DNA of 64,000 nucleotides from Sanyastnella coralliicola (GTDB taxonomy: Bacteria; Bacteroidota; Bacteroidia; Flavobacteriales_D; Sanyastnellaceae), in the NCBI RefSeq assembly GCF_030845195.1, contig NZ_CP132543.1, positions 1,567,501 through 1,631,500 on the forward strand, in the 5' to 3' direction. Positions 1-6,714 of the stretch are shown piece by piece. The notes beneath the pieces are model-generated. The model saw only the letters and a program-made list of their open reading frames with translations, was not told the origin of the DNA and made no database searches. Numbering within the stretch: the stretch's first letter is position 1; every line of letters starts with the position of its first letter. Position numbers and translations under genes: made by a program.

Positions 1-1
1 G

Positions 2-1681
2 ATTTACGACTATCTAGAGTACAATGACACGGGCAAGCGAATGGATATTTATACCCGTAAGGAAGTGAATATACCATCCTCGCACTATCGTATGCTTTAC
101 CAAGTCAAACGTGACCGCGATTTTATCGAATTTGAATTCAGTCTCCCTAAACTCCTCTACGGCACCAATATTACACAGTTTGTTACCAGCCCTGGCAATC
201 ATTCTAACGTATGGGAACGTGAGGATTGGAAGAAGCAAAAAAAGCTTCTTTTCGACCGATTACTTAAGCAAATCAAAATGTTCTTGAACTCTATAGGTTC
301 AGGCGCACCAATAGACTATACTCTTGTCGAAATAACAAGGGTTGACCTTTGTTACAATCAGATATTCCCTTCAAAACGCGCCGCCCTTGGTTACTTGGAA
401 TGGCAAAAAAACATAAAGAAAAAGTACTCCCGCGATTCTAGTGATTCGATGCAGAGTTACAAAACTAGTATCAGCTATAGGACTAGCAATTACACGTTCA
501 AGATTTACCACAAGGGAGCAGAGTACGAAAAGCATGACGCAAAACGTCACGCTCAAATCAATTCAGAAGCATGGGAAAAACGAAAAAAGCATCTGCAAAA
601 AGTTGGAATGCTTGTTCCACCTGACGAACAAAAGAAATTTGAAATCTTTGACATCAAAACACTTCAAAGTGTAGCAGACAGGATGTTACGTTATGAAATC
701 ACGATTCGAAAGGATTATATGTCACTTAAGTACATGGAAAATTTCTTTCGAAGATGCGATTCAACGTATATGAACAAAAAGGACTTATACATTAAAATCA
801 AAAACAACACCAAAAGCGGAGATAGACGGATTGAAACCTTTCATTTAACATGGAAGCAAATTGACAAAGGAAACTATAGCAAGAAACTTGCAAAACTCGT
901 AACAAAAAATATCCGTCTATCAAGCTTCAAAGGAGAAGATGTATATGAAGCAACTGAATCCAACCCTTTTGAGTACATGCGAAATGCATTTGCTAACGGA
1001 AAAAAGGTTATAAAGAAAGAAGCTCAGATGGGTGAGATTGGTTGGACTGCTCACAGAAATAAAGACGGTTTAACTATTACTATAGAATACGCCTCAAGTA
1101 AAGCATGGAAATTTTATAATGAGTTTAAAAACTCCCACGTCAAAAGACGTTCCATGAGAATATCACTTGATGAATTCAGTAATAAGGCTGTAAAGCGCAG
1201 TGTATGTAGTATTAAGGAATCTTTCCACCTTCCTTTTTCCAAGTCTATACTTGGACTCATGGTAGATAACTTTGAACGAATGATTCAAAGCTACCAAATA
1301 AAGGAAATGCCAACCATGGCTCAAGCTGAACAAAGGATAAAGGAATACAACGCCAGACTAACAACGACAAGAGAAGAAGCAAAGGAACGCGGCGAATCAT
1401 ACTCGCACATCACAAGGGTAAACATGAACAAACTCATGTTCATCATTCGTCTAATGCAAGACCACAAGCTCGAAGACATTCCAGACGTGATGAATCTTAA
1501 TGAGCGTACATGGAGAAGGTATAAAGCAGATTTAAGGAAGGTCAATATTGACCAAACATCACTTGCCCAAGGAACGGAACTTCTCCAGTCAATCAAAACA
1601 GACTTTACTGACTACTACGAACTCTGCGACCAATATCATCGTCAACTCTACGTCAACAAGTACTCATTCTTTAATACCTAG
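2..1681 (+). CDS. Phage rolling-circle replication initiator, gene II/X family (5' end outside window)
   Basis: Probably nicks the double-stranded replicative form to start rolling-circle synthesis. The frame is open to the left edge, so the ATG at 41 may be internal; at least 559 residues are present. Numbering from that ATG, I see the family's features: FSLPKLLYG near residue 35, ITRVDLCYN near 98-106, a lysine/histidine block KGAEYEKHD near 158-166, and MLRYEITIRK near 214-223, as in gpII/gpX (Phage_CRI/Phage_X) proteins of filamentous and other ssDNA phages. The C-terminal part (about 420-546) is lysine-, arginine- and tyrosine-rich and ends in a helical region. Inference: in the circular phage genome this gene lies downstream of the small gene at 8888-9145, across the attachment site. 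The family assignment is from motif memory, not a search. Confidence 0.8.
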   Translation: MYDYLEYNDTGKRMDIYTRKEVNIPSSHYRMLYQVKRDRDFIEFEFSLPKLLYGTNITQFVTSPGNHSNVWEREDWKKQKKLLFDRLLKQIKMFLNSIGSGAPIDYTLVEITRVDLCYNQIFPSKRAALGYLEWQKNIKKKYSRDSSDSMQSYKTSISYRTSNYTFKIYHKGAEYEKHDAKRHAQINSEAWEKRKKHLQKVGMLVPPDEQKKFEIFDIKTLQSVADRMLRYEITIRKDYMSLKYMENFFRRCDSTYMNKKDLYIKIKNNTKSGDRRIETFHLTWKQIDKGNYSKKLAKLVTKNIRLSSFKGEDVYEATESNPFEYMRNAFANGKKVIKKEAQMGEIGWTAHRNKDGLTITIEYASSKAWKFYNEFKNSHVKRRSMRISLDEFSNKAVKRSVCSIKESFHLPFSKSILGLMVDNFERMIQSYQIKEMPTMAQAEQRIKEYNARLTTTREEAKERGESYSHITRVNMNKLMFIIRLMQDHKLEDIPDVMNLNERTWRRYKADLRKVNIDQTSLAQGTELLQSIKTDFTDYYELCDQYHRQLYVNKYSFFNT

Positions 1682-1694
1682 TAAAATGAATGAA

Positions 1695-1726
1695 TTGGTA
1701 CCATAACATCGGAAAAATGGTACCAA
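1695..1726. promoter_or_regulatory. Inverted repeat TTGGTACCAT / ATGGTACCAA between rep and capsid genes
   Basis: Two 10-bp arms (1695-1704 and 1717-1726) are perfect inverted copies, each centred on GGTACC. The position, just after rep and ahead of the capsid operon, suits an operator or promoter-proximal element. The core resembles GGTAACC/GGTACAA motifs in the regulator's intergenic region (6492-6616), so both may bind the HTH protein encoded at 6264-6482. Function is inferred. Confidence 0.45.
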
Positions 1727-1804
1727 AATCACGATTCACGTCGAAAAGGCTATTTCCTGAACAAATATTTGGACTCACTCAATGAGAAACAAAACGCAAA
1801 TCAA

Positions 1805-1963
1805 ATGCGAATGTTCAAGAAATCAAGAAAATGGCTCATGCCTGTAGTGCTTTTCATTGCTGGAGTAATGTTCTCCGAGCAGTTGAAACCTATGCTATCA
1901 AAGATTCCCATGCTAGGCAACTTGATGGGAGGAGGTAATAACGACGAAACAACAGAATCGTGA
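1805..1963 (+). CDS. Small phage membrane protein
   Basis: About 52 residues. A basic start (MRMFKKSRKW) is followed by one hydrophobic segment (LMPVVLFIAGVMF) and a short glycine-rich, acidic tail. The ATG at 1805 is preferred because it gives a positive-inside signal-anchor start; a TTG at 1769 would add 12 polar residues. The stop codon overlaps the GTG start of the capsid gene (1960), suggesting translational coupling. Membrane-containing tailless phages have many such single-span proteins in their internal vesicle. No specific function is recognised. Confidence 0.6.
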   Translation: MRMFKKSRKWLMPVVLFIAGVMFSEQLKPMLSKIPMLGNLMGGGNNDETTES

Positions 1964-2907
1964 AGAAAATTTCAGCAGGAACCCAAGAAAACCTTCGCAT
2001 TACAGGTGCTAATGTAGACGGTTTGTATTTCAACATCCATCTTCAAGCAGATGCAGTGAACACTGCTATCGGTGCTGGAAAATTGGATTTGTCGTACATC
2101 GACTTGAATGTTGTTCTTGACCGAGACGGTCAAAGTACAACCATTGTTAAGGGAAATCTCCAAGTTCTATTGGAGGATGCTCTTTTTCACGATGAAACAT
2201 ATGATTTGCTTTCAACCAATGCCGGACAAGTATTGACTGCTCACGGAGCTAGTACGAAAGCAATCAACCTACTTCCGTTCATCTTCGAACTTGGCGGTAT
2301 CATCAACCTTCGCGGTGGTGACGCGCTCCAAATTACTTTGGATTGGAAGACTGGTTCGCTTCACAGTGACATTTCGGAGTCTGCATCTTACGCCATCTTC
2401 GGTGTAACTGAAGGAATCGGCCTTGAGTACGTGACACCAATCGTGAAAACGATTGCTATTCAGTCAGGACAGGACGATTATCGAATGGCTCTCGGAGACA
2501 ATGTAATGAGCATTGTCTACGTGAACACTGACAAGACTTCTATTGCAACGGCAGACCGTTGTATTCAAGACGTAAACCTACGCGCTGACAAGTTCAAGCG
2601 TAAATGGAAGTACGAAGAACTTCTAGGGAAGCGTTTACGTCAATTCTCTACGCTGGCCCAAGCCGGACTTCGTTACCAGTCGTTCCAAATCTTCTCAGGT
2701 CATCAAGACCTAGATGATGTGACTGTAGAGTTCAGTCTTGAACCTACGAACATCAACGTAGGTAAGAATTACCTCGTTGTACGTTCGTTCGAAATCAATC
2801 CGGGGAAGCTCCATTGGGCTAACCGTAAGCGTCAGCGCCATCAGGAGAAGAACGAAAAGAAATTCTTAAACGCCGCCGCACGCCTTCAGAAAGGACGTAG
2901 AGTTTAA
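1960..2907 (+). CDS. Putative double-jelly-roll major capsid protein
   Basis: 315 residues, GTG start overlapping the preceding stop (GTGA). The sequence is predicted to be almost entirely beta strands with few cysteines. It contains LPFIFELGGIINLRGGDALQI around residues 107-127, a strand-turn-strand that resembles the 'inlrg.d.l.v' segment of corticovirus/PM2-like and FLiP capsid proteins. The C-terminal 35 residues are very basic, suitable for binding DNA or membrane. Length matches single-gene DJR capsid proteins (about 270-400 residues) and not microvirus capsid proteins (500-plus) or inovirus coat (under 100). A strong terminator follows at 2955-2981, typical of a highly expressed structural gene. 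The DJR fold is inference; structure prediction would settle it. Confidence 0.6.
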   Translation: MKKISAGTQENLRITGANVDGLYFNIHLQADAVNTAIGAGKLDLSYIDLNVVLDRDGQSTTIVKGNLQVLLEDALFHDETYDLLSTNAGQVLTAHGASTKAINLLPFIFELGGIINLRGGDALQITLDWKTGSLHSDISESASYAIFGVTEGIGLEYVTPIVKTIAIQSGQDDYRMALGDNVMSIVYVNTDKTSIATADRCIQDVNLRADKFKRKWKYEELLGKRLRQFSTLAQAGLRYQSFQIFSGHQDLDDVTVEFSLEPTNINVGKNYLVVRSFEINPGKLHWANRKRQRHQEKNEKKFLNAAARLQKGRRV

Positions 2908-2954
2908 GAATCGCCTCCGAAAGGACTCGAAAATTTATGTTGGTTAATCTGAAA

Positions 2955-2981
2955 GGGTGGTGAAACGTCACCGCCCTTTTT
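2955..2981 (+). terminator. Rho-independent terminator after capsid gene
   Basis: Nine-pair stem GGGTGGTGA / TCACCGCCC (one G-T pair) with loop AACG, followed by TTTTT at 2977-2981. It lies between the capsid gene and the next phage gene, so it may partly uncouple capsid expression from the downstream membrane-protein genes. Confidence 0.75.
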
Positions 2982-2993
2982 ATTCTCACCGCC

Positions 2994-3416
2994 ATGCCAT
3001 TATTCAAGAAAAAAGGAAAGAAGAAAAAACGCAAAGGGCTCTTCAAGAAGATTGCAGAGCGTCGCGATAAGAAGAAAGCAGACCGCCGGGAACACCGTTA
3101 CCGCATGGCTGAACTTCGACAAGGCGCGAAGACCGAAAGAACTGGACTTCGTACAGATGCTCGAAAAGTGGCATACGAAAACGGTATCGACCCTAACGGT
3201 TGGATTGGAGATTCAATTGGTCACGCTTCTGAAGCCGCTCAAGCTTATTTCCAAAGCCGTTCACCTCAACTAGGTGCCGCAGGTGGAGAAATGTTGCAAG
3301 GTGGAGTGAAATCTACTTCAGCTGAATCTACTGGTATTGGCGGAATGGATTCGAAGACCATCATGATAATTGCGGCCGCTCTCTTAGGCTTCCTTATGAT
3401 GTCAAAACGCAAGTAA
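2994..3416 (+). CDS. Phage protein, very basic N-terminus, C-terminal membrane anchor
   Basis: 140 residues. The first 55 residues are rich in lysine and arginine, the centre is polar and glycine/serine-rich, and the end is one hydrophobic segment (IMIIAAALLGFLMM) closed by SKRK. This is a tail-anchored layout with a charged domain, consistent with a virion membrane protein contacting DNA or the capsid inner face. It opens the run of structural genes after the capsid terminator. No homologue is recognised. Confidence 0.65.
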   Translation: MPLFKKKGKKKKRKGLFKKIAERRDKKKADRREHRYRMAELRQGAKTERTGLRTDARKVAYENGIDPNGWIGDSIGHASEAAQAYFQSRSPQLGAAGGEMLQGGVKSTSAESTGIGGMDSKTIMIIAAALLGFLMMSKRK

Positions 3417-3417
3417 T

Positions 3418-3699
3418 ATGGGTCTAGGATTATTCAACCGCAACGAAAATGGTGCGCGCTTTGGCGAAAAAATCGCTGAATTCTTCAAGAACGGCAGCAT
3501 CGAAGAAAAAGCAGACGGATTCCTTGATAAAGCACAAGGAAAGTTGAATGACTTTCTAGGTGGCTTGAAAGGCCCTGAAGTCCAGACTAATGTCAAACTG
3601 AACAAAAATGTGTTTGTATTCGCCGGGGTTGTCTTGGTCGGCGTTTTACTACTTATGCGCTCAAATAAACCAAGACGCAGAAAACGCTCACTCAGATGA
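3418..3699 (+). CDS. Small tail-anchored phage membrane protein
   Basis: 93 residues. An N-terminal amphipathic region (about 1-60) is followed by one hydrophobic segment (FVFAGVVLVGVLLLM, about 66-80) and a strongly basic tail (NKPRRRKRSLR). It starts two bases after the previous stop and its own stop overlaps the next ATG (ATGA at 3696-3699), so it is part of a coupled operon. Likely an internal-membrane protein of the virion; no family is recognised. Confidence 0.65.
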   Translation: MGLGLFNRNENGARFGEKIAEFFKNGSIEEKADGFLDKAQGKLNDFLGGLKGPEVQTNVKLNKNVFVFAGVVLVGVLLLMRSNKPRRRKRSLR

Positions 3700-3959
3700 A
3701 TTTAATTGACCTAGTATTCCTCCTAGTTGCTCGCTTTGTCCCTATGGATAAGCTACAACTACGAAACCTCAAAACAGAAGCCGAAGCATGGGAAAATAGC
3801 ATTAACGAAGAAGATGCCACCCCAATTGAAAAGGCATATACCAAGATTAATGACCCTTGGTACGCTCGCCTAGGCTTCGCCGTTAGCTACATCTTTCTGT
3901 CAAAGATGATTATGGAATGGATGACAGAAAGTGACGATGACGACATAATGGAAGTTTAA
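3696..3959 (+). CDS. Small phage protein with hydrophobic segments and acidic tail
   Basis: 87 residues. It begins with a hydrophobic stretch (LIDLVFLLVARFV), has a charged middle and a second hydrophobic segment (LGFAVSYIFLSKMIM, about 60-74), and ends in a run of acidic residues (ESDDDDIMEV). It overlaps the previous gene by four bases. The acidic tail contrasts with the basic proteins on both sides, so pairing with one of them is possible (inference). Function unknown. Confidence 0.6.
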   Translation: MNLIDLVFLLVARFVPMDKLQLRNLKTEAEAWENSINEEDATPIEKAYTKINDPWYARLGFAVSYIFLSKMIMEWMTESDDDDIMEV

Positions 3960-3960
3960 A

Positions 3961-4215
3961 ATGGCTCGAAGAACTTACAAACCTAGACGGACAACTCGTT
4001 CGTCCAAACTTACAAACGCTGCTAAGCGAATCAAGAAAGGTGACCCACGGTCACGCAAGCGTGTTTACAACATGGCTCGTTCCATGAAAGGTAAAAACGC
4101 CGCTTCTCAGATTCGTAAAACAGCTTCTTATGCTTCCCGTTACTGCAAGGGTAAGGGAGGGGTAATGCTGGCAAAACAGCTACGTAAGATTGCAAAATCA
4201 AAAGCGCGTCGATGA
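3961..4215 (+). CDS. Highly basic phage protein (DNA-condensing candidate)
   Basis: 84 residues with about a third lysine or arginine and almost no acidic residues (MARRTYKPRRTTRSSK at the start, KIAKSKARR at the end). It has no hydrophobic span. Such composition suits neutralising or condensing a packaged genome, or binding a lipid surface. It lies one base after the preceding gene and its stop overlaps the next start. No homologue is recognised; function is inference from composition. Confidence 0.65.
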   Translation: MARRTYKPRRTTRSSKLTNAAKRIKKGDPRSRKRVYNMARSMKGKNAASQIRKTASYASRYCKGKGGVMLAKQLRKIAKSKARR

Positions 4216-4703
4216 AAAAAGGAGCTTCAATATGGACTAACCCTTGGGTTCTTCTTGGTATTGCCTTGATTGCGTTGATTGCATTGAGTTTCAGAACATC
4301 AATGTTTCGCAGAATAAAAAAAGCTTTAGGCTTTACAGATGCTGACAGAGAACTCGAATTAGAGCAAATCAATCAGCAAAACCAGCTTATTGAAGACTAC
4401 TTGAACAATATCCCTGAGCATGACGGGCAATTGACAATTAGTCACGGTGAAGCTAAATCCCTAGCCGATGCGCTTGAAGAGGCTATGGGTGGAGCTGGAA
4501 CCGATTTCGAAGCCATCAAACAAATCATTGACGACAGGTCAACGAGCGACTTGAAACTCATTTACGCAAGCTTCGGACACAGAAAGCCATCATGGCAATT
4601 CTGGGGAGATGGTGAAAACCTCTTTCAATGGTTCCTAGATGACCTTGATTCAACGGAGCTTGCTTACGCTCGTGAAGTGTTTAAAGACGTAGGAGAATTC
4701 TAA
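4212..4703 (+). CDS. Phage membrane-anchored protein with annexin-like repeat
   Basis: 163 residues. An N-terminal transmembrane segment (about 10-28, WVLLGIALIALIALSF) is followed by a soluble helical domain. Residues about 90-163 contain AMGGAGTDFEAIKQIIDDR followed by LKLIYASFG and later WFLDDLDSTELAYAREVF. This resembles an annexin repeat (GxGTD, then I..I...R, then Y..fG, then acidic residues about 38 positions after the first glycine). Known: annexin repeats bind calcium and acidic phospholipid. Inference: it may attach the virion membrane or help membrane association. A chance likeness of a small helical domain is possible. Confidence 0.6.
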   Translation: MKKGASIWTNPWVLLGIALIALIALSFRTSMFRRIKKALGFTDADRELELEQINQQNQLIEDYLNNIPEHDGQLTISHGEAKSLADALEEAMGGAGTDFEAIKQIIDDRSTSDLKLIYASFGHRKPSWQFWGDGENLFQWFLDDLDSTELAYAREVFKDVGEF

Positions 4704-4704
4704 C

Positions 4705-5100
4705 ATGTACCCAGTTATCACAAATAAAGAAGATGCTGTGAGCCTTGCGCGCAGTGTCTTCAAACGTTTAGGAATTGACGTTGGAAACAACGAATTCAAC
4801 GCTGAATATGTAGATGAGTTGAGTTACTACGACTCTACGTACAAAGAAGGTATAAACCACGTCCACAAGAAAAAGGACGTTGTTTACGCCGGGTTTGTAA
4901 ACGTTTCTGGTGTTGTTCCATCATCAGGAACACTACAGTTTTTTGCTGGAGGTGAATTTAACTGTGTAAGGGTTAAAACTACTGCGTCAATGAAAGACGT
5001 ATTTCCTGTTGTTTTCAACTACTGTGCACACGGTCAGTCAACTCGTGACGGAGATTGCGTGGTACACTTTGTAGGCTGGAAAATAACACCACGCCACTAG
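4705..5100 (+). CDS. Phage protein of unknown function
   Basis: 131 residues, no signal peptide or membrane span. The N-terminal 40 residues look helical and the rest looks like beta strands rich in valine, tyrosine and phenylalanine (VVYAGFVNVSGVVPSSGTLQFFAGGEF), with one cysteine in that part and two near the end. It starts one base after the annexin-like gene. The beta-rich domain could be a vertex, spike or receptor-binding protein, but nothing specific supports that. No family is recognised. Confidence 0.55.
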   Translation: MYPVITNKEDAVSLARSVFKRLGIDVGNNEFNAEYVDELSYYDSTYKEGINHVHKKKDVVYAGFVNVSGVVPSSGTLQFFAGGEFNCVRVKTTASMKDVFPVVFNYCAHGQSTRDGDCVVHFVGWKITPRH

Positions 5101-5139
5101 GATTGACCATCCTTTAAGACCTAGTTAAATAAATCCTCT

Positions 5140-5337
5140 ATGAAATGGTTTTTCTTATTCATTGCCTTGCTATTGGCTGCCTTTTTGCTTGTTCCACTTT
5201 CACCGTTTATCTGCACATACATGTGCTACGACAGGTATTTGGAACACAAAGAGAAGAAGATTAAAGCAAAGAAGCCTGTTCCATACCACGTCGAAAGGAG
5301 TGGCTTGACGTTCGAACAAATAATGGACTTGAAATGA
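5140..5337 (+). CDS. Small phage membrane protein ahead of lysis gene
   Basis: 65 residues. A hydrophobic N-terminal segment (FFLFIALLLAAFLLVPLSPFICTYMCYD, about 4-30, given here as the start of a signal-anchor) is followed by a lysine-rich tail. Its stop overlaps the start of the M15 peptidase gene (ATGA at 5334-5337). Position and size would suit a holin-like or spanin-like partner of the lysis enzyme, but could equally be a virion membrane protein. Confidence 0.55.
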   Translation: MKWFFLFIALLLAAFLLVPLSPFICTYMCYDRYLEHKEKKIKAKKPVPYHVERSGLTFEQIMDLK

Positions 5338-5912
5338 TTATTCGTAACACAAATAATTTCATTACAAAGAATTTCAAGGAATCTGAATTCTATAGTACAA
5401 GTCCTGACCGACCTGCAGAACATTATTTGAACGATAATCTTCCTGAAATAGTCCAGCACATCCGTGACGTTGTCGGTGTTCCAATCAAAATCACAAGTTC
5501 TTTTAGAACATCAGCACACCAATACTCACTTTTCCTTGCTGGACTTACTTCAACGACAAAAAGTACTCACACCGATGGAGATGCAATTGATTGCAAACTT
5601 CTCCAATCTTCTGAAGAACATTTAACATGGATTCAGAATCAAATCTTTGAACGAGGTCCGTTCTACGATGACCTATATGCTTTAGGACTTCGTGGTTTTG
5701 GCTACTACGACACCTTCATTCATTTGGATTGCCGGGAAGGCTCTGAATTCAAAACATGGGACAACAGGAGTAAGGCCGTCAAAGAACGCCGCTCACAAGG
5801 AACCACATTTGCTCCTCAGAACTTTTCTGAAGATGGCTCACATAGAAACCCTGAATTAAAATCACGTTTACTAGCAATAGGCTTGGTTTATGCAGTATTT
5901 AAATACCTCTAA
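5334..5912 (+). CDS. M15-family peptidase (phage lysis or entry enzyme)
   Basis: 192 residues. Predicted zinc peptidase cutting peptidoglycan peptide cross-links (Peptidase_M15_3-like, D-Ala-D-Ala carboxypeptidase fold). Seen: SSFRTSAHQ near 56-64, STHTDGDAID with H79 and D86 as likely zinc ligands, and FIHLD with H130 as the third ligand. A short hydrophobic C-terminus (LLAIGLVYAVFKYL) could tether it to a membrane, which would suit a virion-associated enzyme. It overlaps genes on both sides, so it lies in a tightly coupled lysis or structural cassette. Confidence 0.8.
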   Translation: MIIRNTNNFITKNFKESEFYSTSPDRPAEHYLNDNLPEIVQHIRDVVGVPIKITSSFRTSAHQYSLFLAGLTSTTKSTHTDGDAIDCKLLQSSEEHLTWIQNQIFERGPFYDDLYALGLRGFGYYDTFIHLDCREGSEFKTWDNRSKAVKERRSQGTTFAPQNFSEDGSHRNPELKSRLLAIGLVYAVFKYL

Positions 5913-6063
5913 CATCCAATACTTTTCATCTATAGTATTCGGTGTTGCTGGAATAACACTAGCAACGGCAAATGAAATTCTACAATCAGTATTCCTCACG
6001 CTGTCAATTGTGGGGCTAATTGTCAACATACGACACAATATCAAAAAACAATGGAAGAAGTGA
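5890..6063 (+). CDS. 57-residue membrane protein overlapping M15 gene (holin candidate)
   Basis: An ATG at 5890, inside the last codons of the M15 gene in another frame, opens 57 codons ending at TGA 6061-6063. The product has a hydrophobic stretch (SIVFGVAGITLATA, then SVFLTLSIVGLIV) with a lysine-rich end (RHNIKKQWKK). Two possible spans and a basic tail next to a peptidoglycan peptidase are the usual layout of a holin. The call rests on size, hydrophobicity and position only. Confidence 0.5.
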   Translation: MQYLNTSNIQYFSSIVFGVAGITLATANEILQSVFLTLSIVGLIVNIRHNIKKQWKK

Positions 6064-6215
6064 ATTGGATGGCTGAAATCATAGCCCTCGTAATCGTTCT
6101 AATCGAATTCACATTTCGAGTGTGGCCAACGACAAAGAACATTTCAATCCTCGACATGATTTACAACATCCTGAAGGTTGTACCAAACAAGAAGAAAGGA
6201 GGAGGAACCTTTTAA
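6051..6215 (+). CDS. 54-residue membrane protein overlapping the previous gene
   Basis: An ATG at 6051 opens 54 codons to TAA 6213-6215 and overlaps the preceding gene by 13 bases in another frame. The product has one hydrophobic segment (MAEIIALVIVLIEFTF) and a basic, glycine-rich end (KKKGGGTF). It is the last gene of the rightward phage block, immediately before a terminator. Possible lysis accessory or minor membrane protein; no homologue is recognised. Confidence 0.5.
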   Translation: MEEVNWMAEIIALVIVLIEFTFRVWPTTKNISILDMIYNILKVVPNKKKGGGTF

Positions 6216-6237
6216 CTAGGTCACCGTTTGGAACAAG

Positions 6238-6262
6238 AAAGCCCCGCGTATGCGGGGCTTTT
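6238..6262. terminator. Bidirectional terminator between convergent phage blocks
   Basis: Stem GCCCCGC / GCGGGGC (6241-6247 and 6252-6258) with A-rich and T-rich flanks, so it can stop transcription from both sides. It separates the rightward lysis genes from the leftward regulator gene. Its stem is almost identical to that at 7537-7560. Confidence 0.8.
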
Positions 6263-6263
6263 G

Positions 6264-6482
6264 CTATAAAGTATACTGTCCATCCCATCCGTATTTCTTC
6301 ATCACTTCTCGGAGCCTGTTATAGTCTTTCCTATACCCATACCCAAGTTCCCTTTCACCACTTTTAATATGACTGAGTGTTTTCTTTGGTAAACCTGCTT
6401 CTTCCTCAAACTTAGAAAGGTTAATTGCTGGCCTAGCTTCTATGAACGCTTTGAGCGTTAATGATAATTCGCTTATTCTCAT
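6264..6482 (-). CDS. Small HTH DNA-binding protein (phage regulator)
   Basis: 72 residues. INLSKFEEEAGLPKKTLSHI followed by KSGERELG reads as a helix-turn-helix with the 'tls.ik.g.r.l' recognition helix typical of XRE/Cro-like and other small phage regulators. It is read away from an intergenic region full of short inverted and direct repeats (6492-6616), the expected place for self-regulated operators. Inferred role: repressor or lysis-lysogeny switch protein. Host contact and mechanism are unknown. Confidence 0.6.
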   Translation of the reverse strand: MRISELSLTLKAFIEARPAINLSKFEEEAGLPKKTLSHIKSGERELGYGYRKDYNRLREVMKKYGWDGQYTL

Positions 6483-6491
6483 TACTTGGTA

Positions 6492-6616
6492 TTTGTAACC
6501 AACAAGTTACAAAGACCGGCGACAGTTACCAAACGGTTACAACTACCTGGTAATAGTAACCAAATAGTAACAAAATCGATTTTGTAACCAAATGGTACAA
6601 CAACACCGGTGTTGTT
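6492..6616. promoter_or_regulatory. Operator-like array upstream of HTH gene
   Basis: Seen: a perfect inverted repeat TTTGTAAC-N6-GTTACAAA (6492-6513); direct GTTAC and GTAAC copies at about 6524-6563 (GTTACCAAACGGTTAC, AGTAACCAAATAGTAAC); AAAATCGATTTT (6572-6583); TTGTAACC-AAAT-GGTACAA (6582-6600); and an 18-bp perfect palindrome AACAACACCGGTGTTGTT (6599-6616). The repeated GTAACCAA core suggests several sites for one regulator, probably the adjacent HTH protein. It may also contain the leftward promoter or a single-strand hairpin signal. Confidence 0.55.
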
Positions 6617-6620
6617 AAAC

Positions 6621-6644
6621 AAAAAGCCCCTCAAAGAGGGGCTT
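6621..6644 (-). terminator. Terminator of the leftward secreted-protein operon
   Basis: Stem AAGCCCCTC / GAGGGGCTT with loop AAA; on the minus strand it is followed by TTTTT. It lies about 70 bases past the stop of the secreted-protein gene (6715). An 11-bp direct repeat, ACTGAACCTTA, is present at 6645-6655 and again at 6717-6727 at the gene's end. Confidence 0.7.
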
Positions 6645-6714
6645 ACTGAACCTTAGGTTTTACACAGTGTCATGCAGATATCGGAACTCTGCAAGGCATT
6701 TCAAAGTTATGCAG

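Noticed and set aside
6122-6367. Rightward open frame over the end of the lysis genes
   Set aside because: It spans the terminator at 6238-6262 and the convergent regulator gene; composition is not protein-like.
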